A stretch of 64,000 bases of DNA from Paratinospora sagittata (lineage: Eukaryota; Streptophyta; Magnoliopsida; Ranunculales; Menispermaceae): positions 3,389,210-3,453,209 of the forward strand of contig CM069600.1 in the NCBI GenBank assembly GCA_035771175.1, in the 5' to 3' direction. The translations under genes and the position numbers were made by a program. Below are positions 43,571 through 54,063 of the stretch, one piece after another (positions within the stretch are counted from its first letter, which is position 1; every line of letters begins with the position of its first letter). The notes under the pieces were generated by a model, which saw only the letters and a list, made by a program, of their open reading frames with translations, searched no databases and was not told the origin of the DNA.

Positions 43571-46500
43571 TTACATTACAGAATAAACTGCTAAACTAGA
43601 AAGGAAACCCAGTAAACAACCAGCTATAACTTCAAGCTCTGTATGCCCAACAGATTCTTTCAATGGAAAAAGACTATTGTAGCTTTCATTTTCTAAGGTA
43701 GATGACAATACACTCGAACTCTCACTACTATTTTCCGATCTTATGTATGACGATGGAGAAGGAGAATAGTTCATCTCTTTCAGTGTAGAAATTCCTTCTT
43801 CTTTGTCACCTTTTCTGGACATTGTTAGTAGTGGAGAAAGGGACTCGTTATTATTTACGGACTTCGAATCAATAGGATGCTTCTTGTTTCTGTATATCGA
43901 GTTCAGTATCTTTGCGTGTTTTCCTGCTTCCTGTCTTACCGCCTGCCAGGAATATCAAAGAGCCAAAAAGGAAATACCAATTAGTAATGGAAGTAAGTTA
44001 CAGATTCTACTCTTCAAACTTTATGAAGTTACATAAACACTAATATCAAAGAACATGTGCATGTATTGCGGTCTTAAATTCATGGGCGTATATTATTAGA
44101 TAGCTGTCACAGCATGTAACAATGAGCGAAATCACCTGTGGAATAATTGCATGCCAATACAAATGTTTCATATTTTGCTATGTCTGTTGGGTAGGCATGG
44201 ACCAAAGTAATAGTTCTGTCAAAACATCCTTTTTTCCATATATTTTCTTATGTATTTTCATAGGTTATATACATGCTAAATGAATAAAATCAAAACAAAA
44301 TCTTTCTTATTTTCAAACTTCCTAAAATAACGCTAATCTATTACAGCTAATTGTCAACAATTATGGCTCACGCCAACACTCCCCCTCAAGTTGATGCATA
44401 GAGGTCTCGCATGCCCAACTTGTCAAGTGAGTTGTAGAGGTCCTTGCTTGATACAGCTTTTGTAAGGATATCCGCCAATTGATCTTCAGATTTCACAAAC
44501 GGAAACTTAATTGTTTTTGCTTCAAGATTTTCCTTGATGAAGTGTCGATCTACCTCCACATGTTTAGTACGATCATGTTGAATGGGATTATGGGAAATTG
44601 CAATGGCAGCTTTATTGTCACACAAAAGATCCATCTCAGAGTTAGGAGCAAACCCAATTTCAGTAAGTAGCCTTTTTAGCCAGATGAGTTCACAAAGACC
44701 TTTAGCCATTCCCCTAAACTCAGCTTCAGCACTTGACAAAGCTACCACTTTTTGCTTCTTGCTTCTCCAGGTTACAAGATTTACTCCAACAAATGTAAAA
44801 TATCCCGAGGTGGACTTTCTATCAGTGATATTACCTGCCCAATCTGCATCCGTATATCCATAAACCATCAACTGACTGTTATGTTTTGAGAACATAAGCC
44901 CCTTGCCTGGAGATGACTTCAAGTATCGAAGTATTCGAATCACTGCTTCCATGTGGCTTTTACTTGGATTATGCATAAACTGACTTACAACACTCACAGC
45001 GTATGCAATATCTGGACGAGTATGAGAGAGATAAATGAGTTTACCAACTAATCTTTGATATCTACCTTTATCTGTTGGTACTTGGTCTGGGTATTCTCTA
45101 AGTTTGTGATTCTGAACAATGGGGGTGTCTGCAGGTCTACACTCCAACATCCCTACTTCGGTTAGCAAGTCTAATATGTATTTCCGTTGAGAAAGAAAAA
45201 TACCTTGCTTAGACCTAGCAACTTCAATTCCCAAGAAATACTTGAGTCCTCCCAGATTCTTCATCTCAAATTCAGTTGCTAATTGCTTTTGAAGTAGAGA
45301 GATTTCTTCTTCATCATCTCCTGTAATAATCATGTCATCTACATAGACTATCAGAGCCGTTACCTTACCCAACTGATGTTTCAAGAACAAAGTGTGATCA
45401 GAGTTACTTTGTTGGAAGCCGTATTTCTTCATTGCCAAGCTAAGCCTTCCAAACCATGCTCGCGGTGATTGCTTTAGTCCGTACAATGCTCGCTGCAATT
45501 TACACACCACTCCATTATCTGAAGGAGCTATATAACCTGGAGGGATATCCATATACACCTCTTCTTGGAGGTCACCGTTGAGAAAGACATTTTTCACATC
45601 AAATTGATGCAAAGGCCAATCAAGATTTGCTGCAAGGGACAATAACACTCTAACAGTATTCAACTTGGCTACAGGGGAGAAAGTCTCCTGGTAATCAACC
45701 CCATATGTCTGCGTATATCCCTTCGCTACTAGTCTCGCTTTGTACCGCTCAATAGATCCATCTGCTTTGTGTTTAATGGAGAACACCCATTTGCATCCCA
45801 CTGTCTGTTTTCCTTCAGGTAATGGAACAAGAGTCCATGTATCATTTTTTAGTAGTGCCTTCATTTCTTCTTCTATAGCTCGGGTCCATCTTGGATTTGC
45901 CAATGCCTCATGAACATTAGTAGGAATCTGACATGTGGAGAGTTCCTGTGCAAAACTCTTAAGAGGTTCAGATAGTTTCTCGGTGGATACATAGTTAGCA
46001 ATCGGATACCTCGACCTTCTCTCTTCAATATCTGGAGAATATCTATTAGGTGGCTTGCCGCGATTATACCTAGGAGGTAAAACATATCCCACAGAATCAT
46101 CTATGGCATTAATATGTAAGGGTGTAATAGTGGTACTTACCTCAGGATTATTCTCAGGAGAGGATTCGGCTGGCACTTCAGAGGAAGGGGATATAGGCGC
46201 GGTTTCAGATGTTGCATGCTCTGCATTCAGAAATACTTCAATTTCACAGTTCACATCGCCTGAGTTATCATTCGTCCCATCATGCTCATGTGGCTTCTCA
46301 TTCCGAGTCTGCTCCTCATGCTCATACGACCCCTCATGTCTGAACCAATCAAAATCATTTGGTGTCTCATGCTGAGACCAATTCAACTCTTCATTATGTA
46401 TCTCCCCCTGAAGAGGAGAATGAGGTGTCGTAGATGTGAAAAACATGTCATTTTCCAAAAATTGAACATCCATAGTCACATAGAGTTTTCGGGTAGTAGG

Positions 46501-49500
46501 ATCGTAGCAACGGTACCCTTTTTGATGGATACCATAGCCCAAAAACACACATCGACATGCACAAGGATCAAGCTTACTACGTTGGTTTTTGTGGAGATAC
46601 ACGTAGGCGACACACCCAAAGATACAAGGAGGAAGCATCAGCGCCGTAGGTATGGACACATGATCGGAAAGAGATTGAAGGGGTGTTTTAAATGATAAAA
46701 CCTTGGATGGCATTCGGTTGAGAAGATGGACTACAGTTGAGACGGCATCGGTCCAAAAATGTTTGGGCATATGGGCACCAAGAAGTAGAGCACGGGCAGT
46801 TTCCAGAATATGTCGATTCTTCCTCTCGGCGACACCGTTCTGTTGGGGTGTTTGTGAGCATGAAGTTTCATGAATTAAACCATGGCGGGAAAAATAAGAT
46901 TGAAGATCCTTATTAACATATTCACCACCATTATCAGAGCGGAGAACCTTCATGGTGGCACCGTACTGAGTACCAACCATAGCATGAAATGTTTGAAAAA
47001 CACCGAGAACGTCATCTTTGTGTTTTAGCAAGTAAAGCCATGTCATACGGGTACAATCATCCACAAAAATAACAAACCAACGAAAGCCAGACATATTAGC
47101 AATGGGTGAGGACCCCCAGACATCAGAGTGAATTAACGCAAATGGAGTGTCACTTTTATGCATGCTCAATGGGTAAGTAGCGCGGTGGCTCTTAGCCAAA
47201 ACACAAGTATCACACTTCAAGTCAGAAGTCTGCAAATGCTGAAACAAATCAGGGAAAACATGCTTCAAATATGGAAACGATGGGTGTCCCAAGCGTCGAT
47301 GCCATAACCATAATGTTGCGTCTTTATTGACATGCAGATTGGTCATGTTGTTGGCCTGGCCGATGTCATCCACATAATATAATCCCCCCCTCTTAGTACC
47401 ACGACCAATTATCTCCTTGGTGAGAATATCCTGGATAAGACAAAAGTTTGGATAAAGAAGTACAACACAGCCAAGGTCTGCAGTAAGCTGACTTATAGAC
47501 AATAGTTTATGAGATAAAGACGGAACAAGTAAAGTATTGGATAAAGTAAGGGATGGAGATAAAGTCACAGAGCCAGCTCCAGTGACTGGTGAGATAACAC
47601 CATTGGCATTAGCGATGCTGGTGCGTCGTGGAAGAGAAGTTTGAGAGAAGTCCGAAGCAGCAAAAGTCATATGGTCCGTGGCCCCCGAGTCGAGAAGCCA
47701 TGCCCCACAATTCGCATTTCTTTGGGAGGTAAAAAGAGCAAGACCAGAGATACCTGTGTTTAAGTTGGGAGGAGCATCCGTGGACATTGGAGCCGATTGT
47801 ATAAGAGAGAGATGAGGAGCTGCACGAGCAACAACAGTTGTGCCTGAACGTCCACTAGGGCCGGTGCCATCAGGTCGCTTACGGGCTTGAAGATCATGCC
47901 ACCAATCAGGGTACCCATGCAACTTAAAGCAGTTTTCACGTGTGTGTTTCTGATTGCCACAATGAGAGCATTTTTTTCCCTCAGTAGAATGCCGGTGCTT
48001 GGCATCAAAATCTGCCATGAAAAGAGGTGTAGGGTGCAATACTTGTATCTGTGATTTTTTCAACTTTTTTTTTTTTTTTTTTTTTTTTACATTAAAAAAC
48101 AGTCGTGTCTTCTAGAAGACGCACATCCCCATCGTTACACCAGCACATGCGATGTCATCGGATGAAGTCAAATGCTTGAAGGTGGGGATGGATGCTTATC
48201 TAACAATTCAAATGGATGCTTTCCACCATTCTTGCTTTAACTAAGAGGACGGTTGTAAAAGAGATGGGCCCTGTCAAAAAAGAAAAAGGAATGAAATGCT
48301 TACATATTTCAAGAACGAAATGATGAGTAGGTGAGTAGGGCCATCAATTAACAAAGATTCCAAGAACGAAATGATGAGTAGGGCCATCAATTAACAAAAA
48401 ATTCTAAGAACGAAATGATGAGAAAAACACGTAGGGCCATCAATTAACAAAGATTCCAAGAACGAAATGATTTCGCTGGTTTCCCTTCTCAAACTTGTTC
48501 TCTTCTTCTTCTTATAAGGTCTCTCTTCGATACATCCTCCATAAACCAGCAGATCATGGCGACCAGAGCCTCGTCCGGCGCCAACAAACGGCGTCGAGAC
48601 GACACCGACGGCGGCGAGTCCAACTCGCTCTACGCGAAGAGGATCTGGATTCACTACGACCTCCTTGATATCCTCGACGACCTCGGAGATATGGATCTGG
48701 ATCCGCCGGCAATTTTCACACCTTTATTCGGTACGGTGTTCATGGCCGACGAGATCGCGAGACAGATCTGCCCTGCGATCGCGAGCGATGCTCCGTCTTC
48801 GCTGACGGACGTCGCCGGAATACGGTGGGGCTGCTATTGCTTGCTCCTCCGCAGGTTCGAAACCTTCTCTGATACCATGTCAAAACATCCTTTTTTCCAT
48901 ATATTTTCTTATGTATTTTCATAGGTTATATACATGCTAAATGAATAAAATCAAAACAAAATCTTTCTTATTTTCAAACTTCCTAAAATAACGCTAATCT
49001 ATTACAGCTAATTGTCAACAATTATGGCTCACGCCAACAAGTTCCACATTAGATACGGGCAAGTTCATCACATGAGATATAAGTTGTGATCGTGACCCTC
49101 ATTATTACTGAGGCCTTTTTGAGTAAAACTCTTTGCCTGAAGCTAGAGAAGGTTAAGAGTTGGGACAATATTGGTACTAGTAGAGATCCATACCCCCCCA
49201 ATCGATATAGACGTCCTTCTATGGACTTTCTGGTATTCAGAAATGTAATTAGCCAAAATAGCACATTTTTATCACCATTTTGGCTTCTAAGAGATGCATT
49301 TGTTCTCTCTTGACGATATAAACAAAGTCAGTATTTAGTATTGTTCTCACAGACCTGACTGTTACATCCAACACTTAAGCATAAACTTGTCGACAAAGTC
49401 AAACATATAGGCTAGTTGGTTTATACTTATCATGTTACTAATTATGTTTCTCAGGCAATCTATAATAATGTTATGATATCAACTAAACCAAACATAGTCA

Positions 49501-52259
49501 ACAGAATAATGCAAGATATGCAATGCAAATGGTATGGTGTCTTTCTATGGACTTTCTGGTATTCAGAAATTTAATTAGCCAATGTAGCACATTTTTATCA
49601 CCATTTTGGCTTCTAAGAGATGCATTTGTTCTCTCTTGAGGATATATTTGTAGACAAAATCAGTATTTAGTATTGTTCTCACAGACCTGACTGTTACATC
49701 CAACACTTAAGCATAGATTTATCGACAAAGTCAATACACATCTCAATCAGCCTTCATCCACGACCGACAGATTTTAGATGCAATCCTGATAGCCAATGAG
49801 GCAGTGGAGGAGTATTGCTGCTTGAAGAAACAAGGAGTGGTGTTTAAGGCGGATTTTGTCAAAGCTTATGATACTGTGGATTGGGACTTCCTTGACCATG
49901 TTATGCTCAACAAATGTATGGGGGAAAAATGGAGAAGATGGATCTACGGTTGTGTTAGTTTGGTGAACTATTCTGTCATCATCAATCGCCGGCCAAGGGA
50001 TAAATTCGAAGCCAGTAGAGCTCTTCGACAAGGAGACCCTTTATCTCCTTTCCTCTTCACTTTAGTAGCAGATGTGTTGGGGAGTCTTGTCCAAAAAGCT
50101 ACCCAATGCAATCGTGTTCAAGGTTTCTCTATTGGTAAGGACAGAGAAGAGGTCTCTCACCTGCACTATGCAGACAATACCCTCTTTCTCCTTCAAGGGG
50201 CGTAAGTGAACATTATGCATTTGATGGAGGTTCTTCATTGCTTTTGCAAAATTTCTGGCTTGAGGATCACCATGGCTAAGAGCCAACTTGCTGGTATTAA
50301 CATGGACCCTAATGAAGTTGCCAGCGATGTGGGAAGCTGGCCACTTTCCTATCTTGGCCTCCTTTTGGGAGGCAATCCTTTAAAGGACAGTTTTTGGGAC
50401 CCGGTTGTGTCCAAGGTGGAGAAGAGGCTAAGTGGGTGGAGGAGGAGCTTCTTATCTAGAGGGGGAAGACTTGTGCTTGTCAAATCAGTGCCCAATCACT
50501 TTATGTTTCTCTTCAAAATTCCAGTTACAGTGGTTTCCAAGCTTAAAAAACTGATGCGGTCTTTCTTTTGGAAGGGGGCGGACGGTGGAAGAAGCTTTCA
50601 TTTGGTTAGTTGGAAGAATGTTCAAAAATCTCATGCTCTTGGCGGCCTTGGCATTTGCAACATTAAGATAAGGAATAAGGTCCTTGGAGCAAAGTGGTTG
50701 TGGCAGTTCATGAAGGAGAATGAAGCATTATGGGTCAAAGTCATTCGAAGTATATATGGGCATTCTTTATCTGGAAGGGAATCTGGAGGTGCTTCTCATG
50801 TAACTCATAGAAACCCATGGAAGTACATTTCGATCTTGTATCCTATTTTCCTGCCTCACATTTTTCCTAAAGTTGGTAAGGGTCATTCCATTCGCTTTTG
50901 GGAAGACAATTGGTGTGGTGATAGTCCCCTCCGCCATTCTTTCCCTTACTTCTTCCGCCTTTCCAATTGTCCCAATGCCCCCATTAGCCATTTCATAAGT
51001 CATTCCCCTGCCACCCCTCTCCAACACACAACATGGGATTTACACTTTCCTAGAAATCTCACCCATAGGGAGGAAGCTGAAATTTGTTCCCTATTATATA
51101 CATTAGAGACTGTTAGATTATCCCCTTACCTACAAGATTCTTTCCTTTGGTCCCTTGACAAATCAGGATCCTATTCCTGTCAGTCCTTTTTCAACCATAT
51201 CACAGATTCCCCCATCCCACCAAACCCCTCATATTCTCATCACATTTGGAAAGCTCCAATTCCAAATAGAATAAGAGTGTTTGGTTGGCTTGTTGCACTT
51301 AACAGAATCTGCACACAGGACCTTTTGCAAAAACGTTTTCCCAACTTTTGTCTTTCACCCCAATGTTGCGTGCTTTGTTATCAGGATCAGGAGACGGTGG
51401 ATCACATGTTCTTCAGATGCGTTTTCTCTTCTCAGGTCTGGCGCGAATGGGAAAGACTATTGCCAGAGAAGTTTTCAGCTCCTCTCTCCTGTGAGAATTG
51501 TTTCTTGTTTAACCATGTTGACAGGATTAATAGGAGGTGCAAGGACATTGGGAGCATTGTTTCTATTGCTGTCATATGGTCTATTTGGAGTGAGAGAAAC
51601 TGTAGAATTTTCAAGAACGCCTTTCAAAATGCGGATCAGGTGGTGGACTCTTCGAAAATTGCAGCGGCTTCTTGGATTATTGTCTCTAAGTTAGGAGCAG
51701 GCTATTCTTTTGCCGAGTGGTTTAGGAGTTGGAATGCTTTAGTGTAACTTTGTTATGGTATGATCTGTTTTGGTGTGTTTAGTTCTGCTGGGTTGTTTAT
51801 TGCTGGGATGTTTACTGTTGTGGGTGTATTTCTTTGAGCATTCCTTATGCTCAAACTGCTTTGTACACCTTACCTATCAATATATATTGTTCTTTGTTTC
51901 CTCTCAAAAAAAAAGAAAAAAACAAAGTCAATAAATATATAGGCTAGTTGGTTTATACGTCTCGTGTTACTAATTATATTTCTCGGGCAATCCATAATAA
52001 TGTTATGATATCAACTAAATCAAACATAGTCAACAGAATACTGCAAGACATGCAATGCAAATCGTATGACGGTTTATCTCGTGTGTTAACTAGAGTTCAA
52101 ATGCTAAGTTCTGACCCCAGAACAAGTGGATTTCACCATGCTGTTTGCATAAACTAATTTTCGGTTCCCATGTGAAGTGGAAGAAATCTACCACACCACC
52201 CTCACTAATTTCAGAACAGGTCGTAACTAGAGCATGCAACCAAACAATTAAAGTAAGCT

Positions 52260-52337
<78 letters not shown>

Positions 52338-54063
52338 GAAATGACTGCATTTGAACGATGGTAAGAGGTAGGCAAAATTGGAGATAAACTTAGAAAGAAT
52401 TGGTTAAGGTGGTTTTGACATATAAAATGGAGATCATTAAATGAGTTGATTAGGAAGACCGGTGTATTTACTAGTAATGATAATGACAAAGAAAAACAAA
52501 AATATAATACTTACGTTATAATTGAGATTTAGATAAAATGCGAGGAAACCAATCACAACGATTCGCACTCAAGCAAGAAAGACCATTAGATGCATCAATT
52601 AAGAAGAGAAGTGTATTAACGATCAATAGAAAATGATGAAGAAAGAGAAGACCGAAAATAGCATGTACAATTGTATATAAATAATTAAAAAACTTGTAAC
52701 ATAACCGAGAACTTAACCTTTAATGGAGCAAAGTCAAATAAGCAAGTTCATGTGGTTGATCTATGAAACTATGTTTGAGTAGAGATGAGTTTATGTCTTA
52801 ATAGAAGATTTAACCATTGGCCCATTGATTCACTACAATCCATTGGTGGCTTGATGAAAATGTTTCTATCAATGTCAAGTAGAAATGTCACTTTAGCATT
52901 TTCGTAAATACAGGCCATGGAATTCAATGTTACCATGACAAAAGATAGCTACAAAACAGCTTGCACCATATACTCCTTGGGCATGCATGGACTGAAATAT
53001 TAGTCCCACATCAGATGTGGGCAAGTTCATCACATGGAATATAAGTCGGGATCTCAACCTCATTAGTACAGAGACCTTTTGAAGTAAAACCCCCCACCTA
53101 AGCTTTGAAGAAGGCCTTTGTGAGTAAAATCTCACACCTAACCCAAAGGTGGTTATGTTGGGGACACTATCCTTACTTGAAGAGATGCATGCCCGCCCAA
53201 CAATACTTAAATCCAAAAAAGGCATTTTCACAAACAAAGAGCAAACAGGTAGAAATTGTAATAAGAAGAAGGTAATGTTATGTACCTGAGCATCGTAGGC
53301 GATAATGCAAGCAAAAATTACCGACACGCCGAAAATCGAATCCGAAAAACCCCTGCCAGAAATTCAAAGCATCCACAAACCTCTATATTACAAAAAAACA
53401 AAAATAAAAATAAAACCAGAGAAATCAGATGACCAAAAATCTTCTTACCTTTCAAGGCCAAGGGAAGTGGCAGCAGCAATGACTGCCTGTTACAGTGGGC
53501 AGAAGAAATCAACCATGTAAACAGTGAAAAATCAATGACCCAATTCACAAAAAAATAAAAAAAAAATTAAAGTGAAAGTGAAGTAAGAAAAAGGTTAATT
53601 TATACAGAAGAATGGGTAGAAGGGAATCCGCCAGATGTAATTGAGGCCTTAAGATCCAAATTTTTGCCATAAAGATAAGCAGAAGCAAAGGGCTTTATGA
53701 TCTGTCCAATTGCAGCAGATGCAATAGCAGCCACAAAAACCTGTAAAAGCTCAAATTCCAAACAAAAACACACACGCATAAACAATAAGATAAATCAAAA
53801 ATTGATGAAGAAGAGGGTGAAATAATTAATTGAAGTACTACCTTGTTATGGGAAATTTCAACAAGTTCTTGGGGTCCAATACCAAGACAAGTAATGAAGG
53901 AACTAGCACTTTTTCTTCTTGTTACTGTTGATTTTCTCAAGTAAAAAGGGCTGTTGGGTGAGAGAAGAGGAAGCTTCCTATAAAGGGTAGGAGGAGAAAG
54001 AAAAGAAGAAGAAGAAGAAGAAGAAGGAAAAATGGGTGAGATTGAAGTGTACGAGAGCATCAT
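43571..54063 (-). CDS. Acid phosphatase/vanadium-haloperoxidase-related (DUF212) protein, five exons
   Basis: The exons are 53842-54063, 53606-53740, 53449-53486, 53286-53352 and 43571-43942. All have GT/AG borders with matching phases and total 277 residues. Exon 1 is Ser-rich with basic residues (FYLRKSTVTRRKSASSFITC), like a plastid transit peptide. Exons 2-4 carry the membrane-associated core: VFVAAIASAAIGQIIKPFAS, SITSGGFPSTHSS (the PSxH-like motif), AVIAAATSLGLE and FSDSIFGVSVIFACIIAYDA. Exon 5 has AVRQEAGKHAKILNSIY and the conserved GHTELEVIAGCLLGF end. The family resembles PAP2 phosphatases, but its activity is unproven. Intron 4 (43943-53285, 9.34 kb) contains a Copia element and a truncated LINE. 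The reading frame shows no damage. Confidence 0.92.
44217..44378 (-). repeat. Copia copy 2, 3' LTR
   Basis: 162 bp, TG...CA ends, apparently identical to 48878-49039. Confidence 0.93.
44386..48018 (-). CDS. Copia polyprotein, intact pol, gag truncated
   Basis: The frame is open from the A-run at 48066-48090 (minus strand) to 44386. The first ATG is at 48018 (MADFDAKHRHSTEGKKCSHC), giving about 1210 residues. It begins at the CCHC knuckle (CSHCGNQKHTRENCFKLHGY), then protease (WLLDSGATDHMTFA), integrase (ALIHSDVWGSSPIANMSGF; VLRSDNGGEYVNKDLQSYF), reverse transcriptase (ALIVYVDDMIITGDDEEE) and RNase H (GYTDADWAGNITDRKSTSGY), ending GMRDLYAST. The UBN2 gag domain that should precede the knuckle is missing. 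With no frame damage and identical LTRs, the copy is young. It probably needs gag supplied by relatives. Confidence 0.93.
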   Translation of the reverse strand: MADFDAKHRHSTEGKKCSHCGNQKHTRENCFKLHGYPDWWHDLQARKRPDGTGPSGRSGTTVVARAAPHLSLIQSAPMSTDAPPNLNTGISGLALFTSQRNANCGAWLLDSGATDHMTFAASDFSQTSLPRRTSIANANGVISPVTGAGSVTLSPSLTLSNTLLVPSLSHKLLSISQLTADLGCVVLLYPNFCLIQDILTKEIIGRGTKRGGLYYVDDIGQANNMTNLHVNKDATLWLWHRRLGHPSFPYLKHVFPDLFQHLQTSDLKCDTCVLAKSHRATYPLSMHKSDTPFALIHSDVWGSSPIANMSGFRWFVIFVDDCTRMTWLYLLKHKDDVLGVFQTFHAMVGTQYGATMKVLRSDNGGEYVNKDLQSYFSRHGLIHETSCSQTPQQNGVAERKNRHILETARALLLGAHMPKHFWTDAVSTVVHLLNRMPSKVLSFKTPLQSLSDHVSIPTALMLPPCIFGCVAYVYLHKNQRSKLDPCACRCVFLGYGIHQKGYRCYDPTTRKLYVTMDVQFLENDMFFTSTTPHSPLQGEIHNEELNWSQHETPNDFDWFRHEGSYEHEEQTRNEKPHEHDGTNDNSGDVNCEIEVFLNAEHATSETAPISPSSEVPAESSPENNPEVSTTITPLHINAIDDSVGYVLPPRYNRGKPPNRYSPDIEERRSRYPIANYVSTEKLSEPLKSFAQELSTCQIPTNVHEALANPRWTRAIEEEMKALLKNDTWTLVPLPEGKQTVGCKWVFSIKHKADGSIERYKARLVAKGYTQTYGVDYQETFSPVAKLNTVRVLLSLAANLDWPLHQFDVKNVFLNGDLQEEVYMDIPPGYIAPSDNGVVCKLQRALYGLKQSPRAWFGRLSLAMKKYGFQQSNSDHTLFLKHQLGKVTALIVYVDDMIITGDDEEEISLLQKQLATEFEMKNLGGLKYFLGIEVARSKQGIFLSQRKYILDLLTEVGMLECRPADTPIVQNHKLREYPDQVPTDKGRYQRLVGKLIYLSHTRPDIAYAVSVVSQFMHNPSKSHMEAVIRILRYLKSSPGKGLMFSKHNSQLMVYGYTDADWAGNITDRKSTSGYFTFVGVNLVTWRSKKQKVVALSSAEAEFRGMAKGLCELIWLKRLLTEIGFAPNSEMDLLCDNKAAIAISHNPIQHDRTKHVEVDRHFIKENLEAKTIKFPFVKSEDQLADILTKAVSSKDLYNSLDKLGMRDLYAST
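48066..48860 (+). other. Foreign segment inside Copia copy 2
   Basis: From the 3' side this segment shows a T-run (48066-48090, an A-run in Copia sense) and then non-coding DNA. Next come four short repeats starting AAGAACGAAATGATG at about 48311, 48362, 48406 and 48458 with GTAGGGCCATCAATTAACAA between them. A CT-rich leader and a plus-strand open frame from ATG 48556 follow. The layout looks like promoter, 5' UTR and first exon of a host gene in antisense orientation to the element. That it was captured is inferred. It could alternatively be an unusual leader of this Copia family. Confidence 0.55.
48556..48876 (+). pseudogene. Possible captured first exon of an unknown gene
   Basis: The frame opens MATRASSGANKRRRDDTDGG and continues with YAKRIWIHYDLLDILDDLGD, FMADEIARQI and ASDAPSSLTDVAGIRWG, then runs into the Copia leader and LTR. 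It is GC-richer than the surroundings, with a CT-rich leader and TATAAGG near 48513 upstream. No domain was recognised. It lies on the strand opposite to the Copia genes. Confidence 0.45.
48854..48877 (-). other. Primer-binding site of Copia copy 2, extended
   Basis: On the minus strand TGGTATCAGAG is followed, after two bases, by GGTTTCGAACCTG. This resembles the complement of the T-loop of initiator methionine tRNA as well as of its 3' end. Confidence 0.7.
48878..49039 (-). repeat. Copia copy 2, 5' LTR
   Basis: 162 bp, apparently identical to 44217-44378. Confidence 0.93.
49045..49205 (+). repeat. Dispersed intron repeat, split by Copia copy 2
   Basis: Together with about 44190-44216 on the other side of Copia, this matches 52960-53205 (GGGCAAGTTCATCACATG, then a GAGGCCTTTT-like block and a GTTGGGACA end). 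It starts like the AGTCCCACAT repeats common in plants. Confidence 0.65.
49737..51921 (+). mobile_element. 5'-truncated LINE in the DUF212 intron
   Basis: The insertion is 2185 bp, ends in an A-rich tail, and is flanked by the 12 bp duplication ACAAAGTCAATA (49725-49736, 51922-51933). It begins inside the reverse-transcriptase domain, so about two thirds of the element is missing. It belongs to the same broad L1 group as the element at 2531 but is clearly a different family. Confidence 0.9.
49742..51747 (+). pseudogene. LINE ORF2 remnant: RT core and zf-RVT
   Basis: The frame starts with FIHDRQILDAILIANEAVEE and contains KADFVKAYDTVDWDFLDHV and RQGDPLSPFLFTLVADVLG. The catalytic box reads HYADNTLFL, with N for the second Asp. 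A TAA at 50203-50205 interrupts it. The rest is open to 51747 with the zf-RVT region (CCVLCYQDQETVDHMFF). Both the stop and the D-to-N change show that it is dead. Confidence 0.88.
52263..52333 (+). repeat. TA microsatellite
   Basis: About 35 TA units in the DUF212 intron. Confidence 0.95.
52334..52959. other. Intron sequence, no gene seen
   Basis: AT-rich part of DUF212 intron 4. No coding or repeat feature could be supported. Confidence 0.5.
52960..53205 (+). repeat. Dispersed intron repeat, second copy
   Basis: It contains AGTCCCACATCAGATGTGGG, CAAGTTCATCACATGGAATA and a GTTGGGGACACTATCC block. It is homologous to 44190-44216 plus 49045-49205. Confidence 0.65.

Larger units (their letters stand above)
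44217..49039 (-). mobile_element. Young Copia LTR retrotransposon (copy 2)
   Basis: The element is 4823 bp with 162 bp LTRs (44217-44378, 48878-49039) that I read as identical. It is flanked by AGTTC (44212-44216, 49040-49044). A purine tract CTTGAGGGGGAG precedes the 3' LTR, and TGGTATCAGAGAAGGTTTCG follows the 5' LTR on the minus strand. Between the leader and the pol frame lies about 0.8 kb of sequence that does not look like Copia gag (48066-48860). The element is inserted in an intron of the DUF212 gene, in the same orientation, within a dispersed repeat whose other copy is at about 52960-53205. Confidence 0.95.
49209..52070 (+). repeat. Tandem duplication of ~330 bp, second unit split by a LINE
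   Basis: Unit 1 is about 49209-49539. Unit 2 is about 49540-49736 plus 51922-52070. Shared text includes TCTATGGACTTTCTGGTATT, CATTTTTATCACCATTTTGG and AGGCTAGTTGGTTTATAC. The LINE insertion explains the gap. Confidence 0.85.
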
